Assembly (NCBI GenBank): GCA_964348745.1
Contig: CAYGDT010000004.1
Location: forward strand, 1 to 33,034
Origin: CAYGDT01 sp964348745
GTDB lineage: Bacteria; Patescibacteriota; Gracilibacteria; Peribacterales; Peribacteraceae
Reading direction: 5' to 3'
Length of the DNA stretch: 33,034 nucleotides
A program made the position numbers and the translations under genes. The notes under the pieces are model-generated. The model did not search any database and was not told the DNA's origin. It was given only the letters and a program-made list of their open reading frames with translations. Positions 1 through 7,394 of the stretch are shown here, in pieces (positions within the stretch are counted from its first letter, which is position 1; each line of letters begins with the position of its first letter).

Positions 1-245
1 TGTATATACACTTCGTAAAAAAAATAATGCATTTTTGTTTTGTATCAGAGCAAAACAGCACGCACACGCATGCAGTGAAAAATTGTGAAAAAAAGTAAAA
101 AATTTGTTCAACTTTTTGGGCATTTGCAAGACTAAGACGCTGATTTATGATTTTTAAATTATTTTCCGCGTTGTTAACAGTTTATTTTAGCGCAATAGAA
201 ACGTTTACAATAGATGCGAGAAGTAGTGCGTTCTTCAATTTTTAA
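1..245. other. AT-rich noncoding left edge
   Basis: No coding region could be supported here. The stretch is rich in A and T runs, starts with the palindrome TGTATATACA, and ends at the tandem array downstream of ribBA. It may hold the promoter region or 3' end of something outside the window, but nothing specific is visible. Confidence 0.5.
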
Positions 246-308
246 TTTTGCATTTTCCATTTTCCATTTTCCATTATCCGTTTTCCGTTTTCCGTTATCC
301 ACTTCTCA
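246..308. repeat. Heptamer tandem array next to ribBA stop
   Basis: Nine consecutive 7-base units can be read in strict register: TTTTGCA, TTTTCCA three times, TTATCCG, TTTTCCG twice, TTATCCA, CTTCTCA. The last unit contains the complement of the ribBA stop codon (306-308), so the array runs into the gene's end. The 17 bases at 292-308 recur, inverted, at 7950-7966 beside another gene. Confidence 0.85.
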
Positions 309-1505
309 CATGTGTCCCATCTTTTCTTTTTTTGTTCGCATATATTTTTTCTGTTGCTCGGAACTCACTTGCACATGGAGCGGAACCTGCTCGCTCAAAT
401 GCAATCCGTATCCGTTGAGTCCCACGACTTTCTTCGGATTGTTCGTAAGCAATCGCAAGTGACCCACGCCACAGTCTTTTAAAATCTGCGCGCCGATTCC
501 ATACGTCCGCAAATCCATGGGAAACCCCAGATGTTCGTTTGCCTCGACGGTGTCCATGCCGTGTTCGGTCTGCAGCTTATAGGCTTTCATCTTGTTAATA
601 AGTCCGATGCCTCTCCCCTCCTGACGCATGTAGACGATGACGCCGCAGCCTTCGTCTTCTATCAATTGCATGGCGGTATGCAGCTGCCCTCCGCAATCGC
701 AGTGGAGCGAGTTGAATGCATCGCCCGTCAGGCACTCGCTATGCACGCGCACCAACGCGGGGTGCAACGGTGAAATATCTCCTTTGATCAGCGCAACATG
801 TTCGCATTGATTGATCGTATCGGTGTAGACGCGCATCTTCCAGATTCCCGTCTCCGTCTGGAGAGGTGTTTCGACTTCCAGACGAATGAATGTTTCATGT
901 TGCGTTCGATACGCGATCAAATCTGCAATCATGATAATTGCGATATCGTGTTTCAATGCAAACTCCTGCAACTCTGCCTGACGCATCATCGTTCCATCTT
1001 CCTGCATCAACTCGGAGATCACGGCACCTTGTCTGAGTCCCGCAAGCCGGCAGAGATCCACCGAAGCCTCGGTGTGTCCCGCGCGTACGAGCACTCCTCC
1101 TTCGCTTGCGCGCAGCGGAAACACATGGCCCGGCCGGGAGAGATCATCCGGTATGGCAACCTGATTGATCGCAGCACGCACTGTCTCCGCTCGATCGGCT
1201 GCGGAGATGCCGGTTGATATACCGTGTGCCGCCTCTATGCTGACAGTGAATGGCGTACCGCGTGCCGAAGTATTGCGCCGCACCATGGGGGGCAGGTCCA
1301 GCTGGTCTGCAATGGCGTTACTCAGACTGAGGCACACGACGCCACCGGTGTGGCGGATGAAGAATGCCATTTTAGCAGTGTCGATATGTTCGGCAGCGAC
1401 CACGAGATCACCTTCATTCTCACGATCCTTTCCATCGACAACGATGATCATCTTGCCTTGTCGCAGAGCCTCGATTGCTTGGGAGATGGGGGCGAAGTTG
1501 TTCAT
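306..1505 (-). CDS. ribBA: Bifunctional DHBP synthase / GTP cyclohydrolase II
   Basis: This 399-residue protein catalyses both entry steps of riboflavin synthesis: ribulose 5-phosphate to 3,4-dihydroxy-2-butanone 4-phosphate, and GTP to the diaminopyrimidine precursor. The N-terminal half is DHBP synthase, with the acidic metal site DRENEGD (27-33), RPGHVFPL (124-131) and GHTEASVDL (143-151). The C-terminal half is GTP cyclohydrolase II, with HSECLTGD, the zinc cysteines in SLHCDCGG and the RQEGRGIGL motif. Length is normal for RibBA. It is the last minus-strand gene of the cluster ribE, ribH, SLH protein, ribBA, separated from the SLH gene by a repeat-filled gap of 110 bases. A TACACT box ends eight bases before the ATG, suggesting its own short-leader promoter. 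The extreme C-terminus (KKEKMGHM) is basic and variable. Confidence 0.97.
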   Translation of the reverse strand: MNNFAPISQAIEALRQGKMIIVVDGKDRENEGDLVVAAEHIDTAKMAFFIRHTGGVVCLSLSNAIADQLDLPPMVRRNTSARGTPFTVSIEAAHGISTGISAADRAETVRAAINQVAIPDDLSRPGHVFPLRASEGGVLVRAGHTEASVDLCRLAGLRQGAVISELMQEDGTMMRQAELQEFALKHDIAIIMIADLIAYRTQHETFIRLEVETPLQTETGIWKMRVYTDTINQCEHVALIKGDISPLHPALVRVHSECLTGDAFNSLHCDCGGQLHTAMQLIEDEGCGVIVYMRQEGRGIGLINKMKAYKLQTEHGMDTVEANEHLGFPMDLRTYGIGAQILKDCGVGHLRLLTNNPKKVVGLNGYGLHLSEQVPLHVQVSSEQQKKYMRTKKEKMGHM

Positions 1506-1513
1506 ACTGCGGC

Positions 1514-1519
1514 AGTGTA
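1514..1519 (-). promoter_or_regulatory. Candidate -10 box for ribBA
   Basis: On the minus strand the box reads TACACT and ends eight bases before the ribBA ATG, so transcription would start almost at the start codon. No convincing -35 box was found. The call rests on position and on the similar arrangement upstream of several other genes in the window. Confidence 0.35.
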
Positions 1520-1546
1520 CGCCTTTTTAGTCTTATCAGTGAAAAA

Positions 1547-1618
1547 GTTTGGAAGGTTTAAAGGTTTGGAAAGTTGGATAGATCCGACCTTCCCGACTTT
1601 CCCAACCTTCCCGACCTA
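1547..1618. repeat. Inverted pair of about 9-base arrays
   Basis: Bases 1586-1612 hold three 9-base units (GACCTTCCC, GACTTTCCC, AACCTTCCC), followed by GACCTA, whose last three bases are the complement of the SLH gene's stop codon. Bases 1547-1581 hold similar units in the opposite sense (GTTTGGAAG, GTTTAAAG, GTTTGGAAA, GTTGGATAG). The two halves could fold back on each other between the SLH gene and ribBA. Confidence 0.75.
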
Positions 1619-2989
1619 CTTCTTCAAATTCACTTTATACGTCTGCTGCGCTGCAAGCGGTGCTTTTCTGCCAACGGAGACAAAGTAGGTTCCTGGAGGG
1701 TACGTGTAAATGGTATTGCACTGCGGACCGGCGAAGCTTGCGAGATTCACATCGTTCATCGCATAGACGATGCAGCGGAGCTCTGCAGGATTTTCGAGGG
1801 TAACTGTCATCTTTTGTTGAGAGATCAACGTGAAGCTGTACCAGTCTTCCATATCTTTTGCACCGAGAACATCGGTACGTTCGGCGTTCAAACTGAGCGG
1901 ACGAGCATCGTAGAAACCGTCATTCCCATCGCCGATTGCTTTCGCTGCCGACACGGAATACGTCGTGTCTGCATTGGTGGGCTGCAGCTGCAATTGGTAG
2001 GAACCGGGGTTCAGCGATGCAGTGATGTGACAGGAGGCATCCTCCATGTAGCCGAGGAAATACTGATCGGAGAAACCTGATGCATTGAGAAGGTACAAGC
2101 GGCACGTCAGCTGACCGGTCTGACCCGGCTGGAGGTTTGCAACTATAGAAACCGTCTGCGCAGTCGCAACTTCGAAACGGAAGGATGCCGTAAGCTTTTT
2201 GTTGAACTTTCCGTCATGCTGGAACGGAAACGGCTTATCAATCATCGCAGCTTCGGATGCAGAAGAAGACGCTGCATTCCCTCCTTCCTCCTCCTCTTGA
2301 ATGATGACACTGCTCACTGTTGAACTGCTGCTTTGCGCCTGTTGCTCACGGTCAGCAATAAAATCTGCATGAAGGGCATTGTAGATTATGGCAGCCGCTT
2401 CTCCGCGCGTTAACGGTCGATCCGGAAAAAAGCGACCGCCTTCCTGTCCGGGAAAAGGAAGAATATTCGTATCGTAGGCTGTCAGAAGATAGGTCGTGTA
2501 CCACGCGGCGACGGATACATCGCCGAAATTGACGATCTCACGATTGGAATCGTTAATCTCTTCCAGAGGAATATCAAACACCATCATGATCATTTTCAAT
2601 GCTTCCACGCGATTGACCGGACTGTCAGGACGGAACATACCGTCGGTATATCCTTTGACATAGCGTCGTGCTGCGGCATCGCAGACGAAAGGCTCGTACC
2701 AACTGTCGATAGCAACGTCCGGAAAGCAACGCACGCTTAAGGCATCCGGCTTTTTACCCTGCGCGAGGTAGAGCATCTTGAGCATAGCAGCACGGTTGAC
2801 GTTGTCGTTGGGACGAAACGTTCCATCGGGATTACCGCTGATGACTTGTGCACGCACCAATTCTTCTATGGACTCACGGAAGAGATTATCTTCTGCGACA
2901 TCGGGGAAAACACTTGCCGCGCGCACGAACGAAACGGATCCAAAGAGAACAATACAAGCCGATCCAAGAACAAGTAAACGCTGCTTCAT
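1616..2989 (-). CDS. SLH-domain surface protein with PPC-like C-terminus
   Basis: This is a predicted exported cell-surface protein of about 457 residues. The chosen ATG gives a clear signal peptide: MKQR, a hydrophobic core, then VRAAS; two upstream ATGs would place a hydrophilic tail before it. Three S-layer-homology repeats follow, each with an F-x-DV start, a GxxDGxFRPD-like turn and an NR or TR motif (about residues 27-200); such domains bind cell-wall polymers. A serine/glutamate-rich linker leads to two beta-rich segments resembling bacterial pre-peptidase C-terminal (PPC) domains, each ending in a PGxYxxxV-type strand. No catalytic domain is seen. The gene lies between ribH and ribBA, an odd place for a surface protein. 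A second SLH protein lies at 21149-22285. Confidence 0.85.
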   Translation of the reverse strand: MKQRLLVLGSACIVLFGSVSFVRAASVFPDVAEDNLFRESIEELVRAQVISGNPDGTFRPNDNVNRAAMLKMLYLAQGKKPDALSVRCFPDVAIDSWYEPFVCDAAARRYVKGYTDGMFRPDSPVNRVEALKMIMMVFDIPLEEINDSNREIVNFGDVSVAAWYTTYLLTAYDTNILPFPGQEGGRFFPDRPLTRGEAAAIIYNALHADFIADREQQAQSSSSTVSSVIIQEEEEGGNAASSSASEAAMIDKPFPFQHDGKFNKKLTASFRFEVATAQTVSIVANLQPGQTGQLTCRLYLLNASGFSDQYFLGYMEDASCHITASLNPGSYQLQLQPTNADTTYSVSAAKAIGDGNDGFYDARPLSLNAERTDVLGAKDMEDWYSFTLISQQKMTVTLENPAELRCIVYAMNDVNLASFAGPQCNTIYTYPPGTYFVSVGRKAPLAAQQTYKVNLKK

Positions 2990-3039
2990 GAGGAGGTTAG
3001 CGTCCATCTTACCGTGCGTGCATCGATCTTCACAAGATG

Positions 3040-3561
3040 TCAAGACTGTAGCTTAGCAAGAAGCGCAAGCGAATGTAGTGCGCAACGTGCGGCATCTGCG
3101 CCTTTCATCAGACGCTCTCTAGCAAGTGCAATGTCATCGACGTACAGCACTTCGAAAACAAACGGGAGTGCGTACTTGGTCTGGACATCCATCATGCCGC
3201 GAGCGGCGTTTTCCGCTACCAGACGCGCATGATGTGTTTCACCTTCCACGACGATTCCCAGTCCGATCAATGCGTCGACTCGTCCCTGCTTACAGAGAGC
3301 CGCACCGAGAAGCGGCACTTCGAATGCACCCGAAACAGGATGGAGCGAAATGCGATCGTCGTAGATACCGAAGTGGCGTAATACTGTAAGCGCGTTTTCC
3401 ACCATGCGATCCGTCTCCTCCTTATAGTATGTCGCATAAACGATACCAATCCGCCAGGCAGGATCGACATGCATGGTTCCTGCCTGCCGGCAGGCAGGCG
3501 ACGAGCTCACCATGACAGGAAGTGCATCGCCATTGCTTGCATCAGACTGCTGCTGCTTCAT
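3040..3561 (-). CDS. ribH: 6,7-dimethyl-8-ribityllumazine synthase
   Basis: RibH condenses the pyrimidine intermediate with DHBP to make lumazine, the substrate of RibE. The chosen ATG (MKQQQSDAS) overlaps the end of ribE by 20 bases, giving about 173 residues and suggesting translational coupling. A longer frame reaches 3702 but only adds residues antisense-like to ribE. Family motifs are present: SGAFEVP in the substrate pocket and GxVVEGETHHARLV around the catalytic histidine. The N-terminus is extended, and residues 15-29 (VMVSSSPACRQAG and on) come from a palindromic repeat, positions 3472-3516, absent from normal RibH; the conserved fold begins at WRIGIVYATYY. The overlap places it in one transcription unit with ribE. 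Confidence 0.9.
   Translation of the reverse strand: MKQQQSDASNGDALPVMVSSSPACRQAGTMHVDPAWRIGIVYATYYKEETDRMVENALTVLRHFGIYDDRISLHPVSGAFEVPLLGAALCKQGRVDALIGLGIVVEGETHHARLVAENAARGMMDVQTKYALPFVFEVLYVDDIALARERLMKGADAARCALHSLALLAKLQS
3472..3516 (-). repeat. Palindromic repeat read through in ribH
   Basis: The core CCTGCCTGCCGGCAGGCAGG (3479-3498) is a perfect 20-base palindrome. It is flanked by GTCATGGTGAGCTC on one side and AACCATG on the other, so the outer arms also pair. A near-identical unit sits inside alaS at 32208-32255. In ribH it is translated as VMVSSSPACRQAGTM. Confidence 0.9.
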
Positions 3562-4141
3562 GAATGAACGCGTAAAGGTAGCGACCAACGATATCGGTTT
3601 CGATGTTGACCTCGTCGCCGGGACGCAGCGATGCGAGTGTCGTGTTCGCAATGGTATGCGGGACAAGAGCAACTGTAATAGTATCTCCCTGTGATTCTGC
3701 AATGGTCAGCGACACTCCGTCGATGGCGATCGCCCCTTTTTGAACACAATATTTGTTCAATTTTTTTGGCATCTCTATCACTAATGTGCCCTGCCTATCC
3801 GGCAGGCAGGCCTGAATAAATCTCTCTTTTATACAACCAACTCCCTCTACATGCCCCTGTACCACATGCCCGTCCAAGCGATGATCTGCAAGCACCGACC
3901 GTTCGAGGTTTACATCGTCACCCTGTTTGAGGCTGCCAAGCTTCGAACGTTTCCATGTTTCCTCCACGACGTCGAATGTCATGGACACATCATCAAATGC
4001 TGTCACCGAAAGACAGACGCCGGCTACCGCAATGCTGCTGCCGATTAAGAGATCATCAAACTGGTGTGGACGGGCAATCTCCAACGTTCTGTCTGTTTTC
4101 AGGAGAACCGGTGCCGTTGCTTCGATGATTCCGGTGAACAC
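3542..4141 (-). CDS. ribE: Riboflavin synthase alpha subunit
   Basis: This 199-residue enzyme dismutates two lumazine molecules into riboflavin. It starts with GTG in the family's invariant N-terminal sequence (MFTGIIEA). Two homologous lumazine-binding barrels follow: the first with LxVxxFDD and GHVVQGHVEGVG, the second with KGAIAIDGVSLTIA and ending in NIETDIVGRY. A short insertion (ACLPDRQG, around 3790-3810) interrupts the second barrel's first strands and matches the palindromic repeat family seen in ribH. The gene heads the minus-strand rib cluster and overlaps ribH. No RFN riboswitch could be recognised upstream. The function is secure; only the effect of the insertion is open. Confidence 0.95.
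   Translation of the reverse strand: MFTGIIEATAPVLLKTDRTLEIARPHQFDDLLIGSSIAVAGVCLSVTAFDDVSMTFDVVEETWKRSKLGSLKQGDDVNLERSVLADHRLDGHVVQGHVEGVGCIKERFIQACLPDRQGTLVIEMPKKLNKYCVQKGAIAIDGVSLTIAESQGDTITVALVPHTIANTTLASLRPGDEVNIETDIVGRYLYAFIHEAAAV
3790..3810 (-). repeat. Degenerate palindromic repeat inside ribE
   Basis: The 21 bases CCTGCCT-ATC-CGGCAGGCAGG are an imperfect version of the palindrome at 3479-3498. They are translated as ACLPDRQ, residues not expected in riboflavin synthase at this point. The outer arms seen in other copies are missing. Confidence 0.7.
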
Positions 4142-4147
4142 GGGCCT

Positions 4148-4175
4148 AGCTTATAGCTTGTAGCTTATAGCTTGT
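4148..4175. repeat. Heptamer tandem array upstream of ribE
   Basis: Four 7-base units alternate AGCTTAT, AGCTTGT, AGCTTAT, AGCTTGT, starting seven bases from the ribE start codon. The same family, in the opposite orientation, appears inside the coding part of ileS at 14866-14893. Confidence 0.85.
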
Positions 4176-4245
4176 AGGAAATTGTCAGGATTCTGAGGAG
4201 ACGCAACCCTAGACATGGACCAATTTTCCTGCTAAGCTCAAGTGC

Positions 4246-4276
4246 CAGCGGCGCACACGGCGCGGCTGCTTTTTTT
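4246..4276 (+). terminator. Rho-independent-type terminator before uvrA
   Basis: CAGCGGCGC and GCGCGGCTG pair with one mismatch around the loop ACACG, and a run of seven T follows after one C. The form is typical of an intrinsic terminator on the plus strand. There is no plus-strand gene before it, so it may be an attenuator in a uvrA leader or may stop antisense transcription from ribE. Confidence 0.6.
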
Positions 4277-4321
4277 ATGTTTGTAAGTCCTGTGAAACGA
4301 TTGTAAAACATTCAATACTCT

Positions 4322-7246
4322 ATGGATAATATCGTCATCAAAGGCGCCCGCATGCATAACCTGAAAGGGATTGATGCAGAAATTCCACGCAACAAACTGA
4401 CCGTGGTAACCGGACTCTCGGGATCGGGGAAATCTTCGCTTGCCTTCGATACGATCTTTGCGGAAGGGCAGCGCCGATACGTCGAATCGCTCTCTGCGTA
4501 CGCGAGACAGTTCATCGCACAGATGGAGAAACCAGACGTCGACAGCATCGACGGGCTCTCTCCCGCAATATCCATCGACCAGAAAACCGCAGCCAGAAAT
4601 CCACGCTCCACTGTGGGAACCGTCACCGAAGTCTACGATTACATGCGATTGCTGTGGGCTAAAGTCGGCAGAGTGCACTGTACGGTCTGTGGTAATGAAC
4701 TGACTCGGCAAACGTCGTCGCAGATCGTCGATACCATTGCGGGCATGGAGGAAGGGGCAAAGATTTTCTTATTGGCTCCACTGGTGCGCGGTCGCAAGGG
4801 GCAGCATACGAAGGTATTTGACACCGTGCGTCGGGAGGGTTTTGTTCGCATGCGAATCGACGGAGCGATTGTCACAGTGGACGAGGAAGTGGATCTTGAT
4901 CCGAAGAAAGCGCACGACATAGAAATCGTCATCGACCGTATGGTCGTGCGGGATTTGGAGGCAAAAACCGGCGAATCGAACCCCAACAGGACACGCCTTG
5001 CCGATTCGGTTGAACTCTCGCTGAAAAAGGGCGGCGGACTGATGCACGTCATGAACGCAGACAACGGTGAAATCCGCCAGTTCTCGCAAGAGTACGTCTG
5101 CCACGACCACCCCGAAATGACGATCCCCATCATCGAACCGCGGAGTTTTTCATTCAACTCACCGCACGGAGCATGCGGAACCTGTCACGGACTCGGTGCA
5201 ATTTTACAGGTGGATGAAACCAGTATTATCCCCAACCCGAAGCTCTCAATTGCCGAAGGAGCCATCCATCCATGGACAACATCGGCCAGCCGCATGGGAT
5301 TCATGATGCGCATTCTCGAAGCACTGGCGCTCAAACACACTATCAATTTACAAAAACCATGGAAGGACCTTCCTGCAGAAACGCGCGAGCTTATTTTGCA
5401 GGGCAATAACGAAGAAATCTCCGTCTCGTGGGATTCTGCACGATTCGAAGGCGAGTATCAAACGACATACGAAGGTGTGATTCCCAATCTCCAGCGACGT
5501 CATCGCGAAACCGACAGCAGCTACATGCGCAGCCAGATCGAAGGGTACATGTTGGAACTCCCCTGCCCGGAGTGCGAAGGCAGACGCCTGAAGAAGGAGA
5601 TTATCGGCGTGAAAGTTGGCAATACAAACATTGTCGATGCTACGGATATGAGTATCGACGAGGCAAAGGCATTCTTTGAGTCGTTGATACCGGTAGAAGA
5701 GAAACAGGATGCTGCTCCGAAAAAAGCAAAAACATCGACCCCTGCCCTAGCCCTAGCCCCTGCCCTCACCCGCTACGAGTATGCGATCGTCAAAAAAGTA
5801 CTGAAAGAAGTCATCGCGCGCTTAAGTTTCCTCGAGAACGTAGGGCTTACGTATTTAACGCTCAGTCGCAGCGCGGCAACTCTCTCCGGCGGCGAAGCGC
5901 AGCGTATCCGACTGGCAACACAGATCGGCTCGGCGCTGCAAGGCGTGCTCTACGTACTCGACGAACCGAGCATCGGCTTGCACCAGCGCGATAACGCGCG
6001 CCTGATTCGCACCATGACGGAACTGCGGGATCTCGGGAACACCGTCATTGTTGTGGAGCATGACGAGGAAACCATTCAAGCCGCAGATTGGCTGCTCGAG
6101 ATCGGGCCGGGTGCGGGAAAGTACGGCGGACAGATCATCGCGCAGGGAACGCCGGATCAATTGATTGCAAACCCCGCATCGGTCACCGGCCAGTACTTAA
6201 GCGGGAAGAAGAAAATCCCCATTCCCGACAAACGCCGCAAAGGAAATGGAAAATTCATTCATGTTCGCGATGCGCACCACCACAATCTGCAGCATATCGA
6301 TGCCACCTTCCCGCTCGGGACGTTCATCGGCGTGACGGGGGTGTCTGGTTCCGGAAAATCCAGTTTGATCCACGGCATTTTAGGTCCCGAGCTGCAACGC
6401 AAGCTGAACAAAGCAAAAACTAAACCGCAGAACGTCGGGGAGATCACCGGCTTGGAACATCTCGACAAAGCCATTGTCATCGACCAGTCGCCCATCGGAC
6501 GCACTCCACGCAGCAACCCCGCGACCTACACTGGCGTGTTCACCGATGTTCGCGATCTGTTTGCAACGACTCCCGAAGCAAAACTGCGCGGGTACAAAGC
6601 GGGTCGGTTCAGTTTTAACGTGAAAGGCGGCCGGTGCGAAGAGTGCGAAGGCGACGGGCTCAAGCGCATTGAAATGCATTTTCTTCCTGATGTTTTTGTC
6701 ACCTGCGAATCCTGTAAAGGAGAACGCTACAACCGCGAGACGCTCGAAGTCACGTACAAGGGCAAAACCATCGCCGAGACGCTCAACATGACCATCAACG
6801 AAGCGCTGGAATTCTTCGCAGCCATTCCATCCATTGAAAAGAAACTCCGGACCCTGCAGGACGTCGGTCTCGGATACATCGGCCTCGGCCAGAGCGCCAC
6901 CACACTCTCGGGTGGAGAAGCGCAGCGCGTGAAACTCGCAACAGAGCTGACCAAACGCGCAACGGGGAAAACCTTCTATATCCTCGATGAACCGACGACG
7001 GGACTGCACTTCGACGATATCCAGAAACTCCTCGATGTTCTGCAGCGTCTCGTTGATAAAGGCAATACCGTGCTCGTGATCGAACACAATCTCGACGTCA
7101 TCAAATCCGTCGATCATGTCATCGATATCGGGCCGGAAGGCGGACACGAAGGCGGACTCGTCATCGCTACAGGAACGCCGGAAGCCGTGGCAAAGGTGAA
7201 AGCGAGTTACACGGGGCAGTATTTGATCAAAGTTCTTGGTGCTTAG
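4322..7246 (+). CDS. uvrA: Excinuclease ABC subunit A
   Basis: UvrA is the damage-recognition ATPase of nucleotide excision repair, working with UvrB on DNA. At 974 residues it has the normal length. Two ABC modules are complete: Walker A GLSGSGKSS (31-39) and GVSGSGKSS (about 672-680), signatures LSGGEAQRIRL (about 520) and LSGGEAQRVKL (about 862), and Walker B segments VLDEPSIGL and ILDEPTTGL. Zinc-binding CxxC pairs are present (CTVCG, CPECEG, CEECEG with CESCKG). A low-complexity stretch at about residues 465-485 (KKAKTSTPALALAPALTR, bases 5739-5771) is an insertion not expected in the family. The gene stands alone, and its TAG stop is the first contact with a heptamer array. No Shine-Dalgarno sequence precedes the ATG. 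Confidence 0.98.
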   Translation: MDNIVIKGARMHNLKGIDAEIPRNKLTVVTGLSGSGKSSLAFDTIFAEGQRRYVESLSAYARQFIAQMEKPDVDSIDGLSPAISIDQKTAARNPRSTVGTVTEVYDYMRLLWAKVGRVHCTVCGNELTRQTSSQIVDTIAGMEEGAKIFLLAPLVRGRKGQHTKVFDTVRREGFVRMRIDGAIVTVDEEVDLDPKKAHDIEIVIDRMVVRDLEAKTGESNPNRTRLADSVELSLKKGGGLMHVMNADNGEIRQFSQEYVCHDHPEMTIPIIEPRSFSFNSPHGACGTCHGLGAILQVDETSIIPNPKLSIAEGAIHPWTTSASRMGFMMRILEALALKHTINLQKPWKDLPAETRELILQGNNEEISVSWDSARFEGEYQTTYEGVIPNLQRRHRETDSSYMRSQIEGYMLELPCPECEGRRLKKEIIGVKVGNTNIVDATDMSIDEAKAFFESLIPVEEKQDAAPKKAKTSTPALALAPALTRYEYAIVKKVLKEVIARLSFLENVGLTYLTLSRSAATLSGGEAQRIRLATQIGSALQGVLYVLDEPSIGLHQRDNARLIRTMTELRDLGNTVIVVEHDEETIQAADWLLEIGPGAGKYGGQIIAQGTPDQLIANPASVTGQYLSGKKKIPIPDKRRKGNGKFIHVRDAHHHNLQHIDATFPLGTFIGVTGVSGSGKSSLIHGILGPELQRKLNKAKTKPQNVGEITGLEHLDKAIVIDQSPIGRTPRSNPATYTGVFTDVRDLFATTPEAKLRGYKAGRFSFNVKGGRCEECEGDGLKRIEMHFLPDVFVTCESCKGERYNRETLEVTYKGKTIAETLNMTINEALEFFAAIPSIEKKLRTLQDVGLGYIGLGQSATTLSGGEAQRVKLATELTKRATGKTFYILDEPTTGLHFDDIQKLLDVLQRLVDKGNTVLVIEHNLDVIKSVDHVIDIGPEGGHEGGLVIATGTPEAVAKVKASYTGQYLIKVLGA
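5739..5771 (+). repeat. Short tandem repeat inside uvrA
   Basis: The bases consist of alternating CCCTGCC and CCCTAGCC-like units of six to seven bases, translated as TPALALAPALT. It lies in a variable linker next to a lysine-rich segment and keeps the reading frame. Confidence 0.6.
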
Positions 7247-7336
7247 TGATTGGTGATTGGTGATTAGTGATTAGTGATTGGTGATTGGTAATTAGTGATT
7301 GGTAATTAGTGATTGGTGATTAGTGATTGGTGCCTA
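7246..7336. repeat. Thirteen-unit heptamer array after uvrA
   Basis: Thirteen units in unbroken 7-base register: mostly GTGATTG or GTGATTA, twice GTAATTA, the last GTGCCTA. The first G is the third base of the uvrA stop codon, so the array starts exactly at the gene end. There are no spacers, so it is not a CRISPR. Confidence 0.95.
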
Positions 7337-7349
7337 GTTTAATTTTCGT

Positions 7350-7380
7350 AACTAAGAACTAGGAACTAGGAACTAGGAAC
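7350..7380. repeat. GAACTAG heptamer array
   Basis: Units AACTAAG, AACTAGG, AACTAGG, AACTAGG-like run toward the end of the redoxin gene. The first 26 bases (7350-7375) are identical to 20388-20413 at the end of the aquaporin gene. Confidence 0.9.
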
Positions 7381-7394
7381 TCGTCACTCATAAC

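Noticed and set aside
292..302. TTATCCAC resembling a DnaA box, suggesting an origin
   Set aside because: It is one unit of a heptamer array, recurs only as part of the same repeat at 7953-7963, and there are no dnaA or dnaN genes nearby.
1920..2105. Reading frames opposite to known genes throughout the window
   Set aside because: They lie fully inside well-supported genes and show no recognisable protein features.
4142..4245. FMN riboswitch upstream of ribE
   Set aside because: None of the conserved RFN blocks could be found, and part of the region is tandem repeat.
7246..7380. Possible CRISPR array
   Set aside because: The repeats are contiguous 7-base units without spacers and no cas genes are present.
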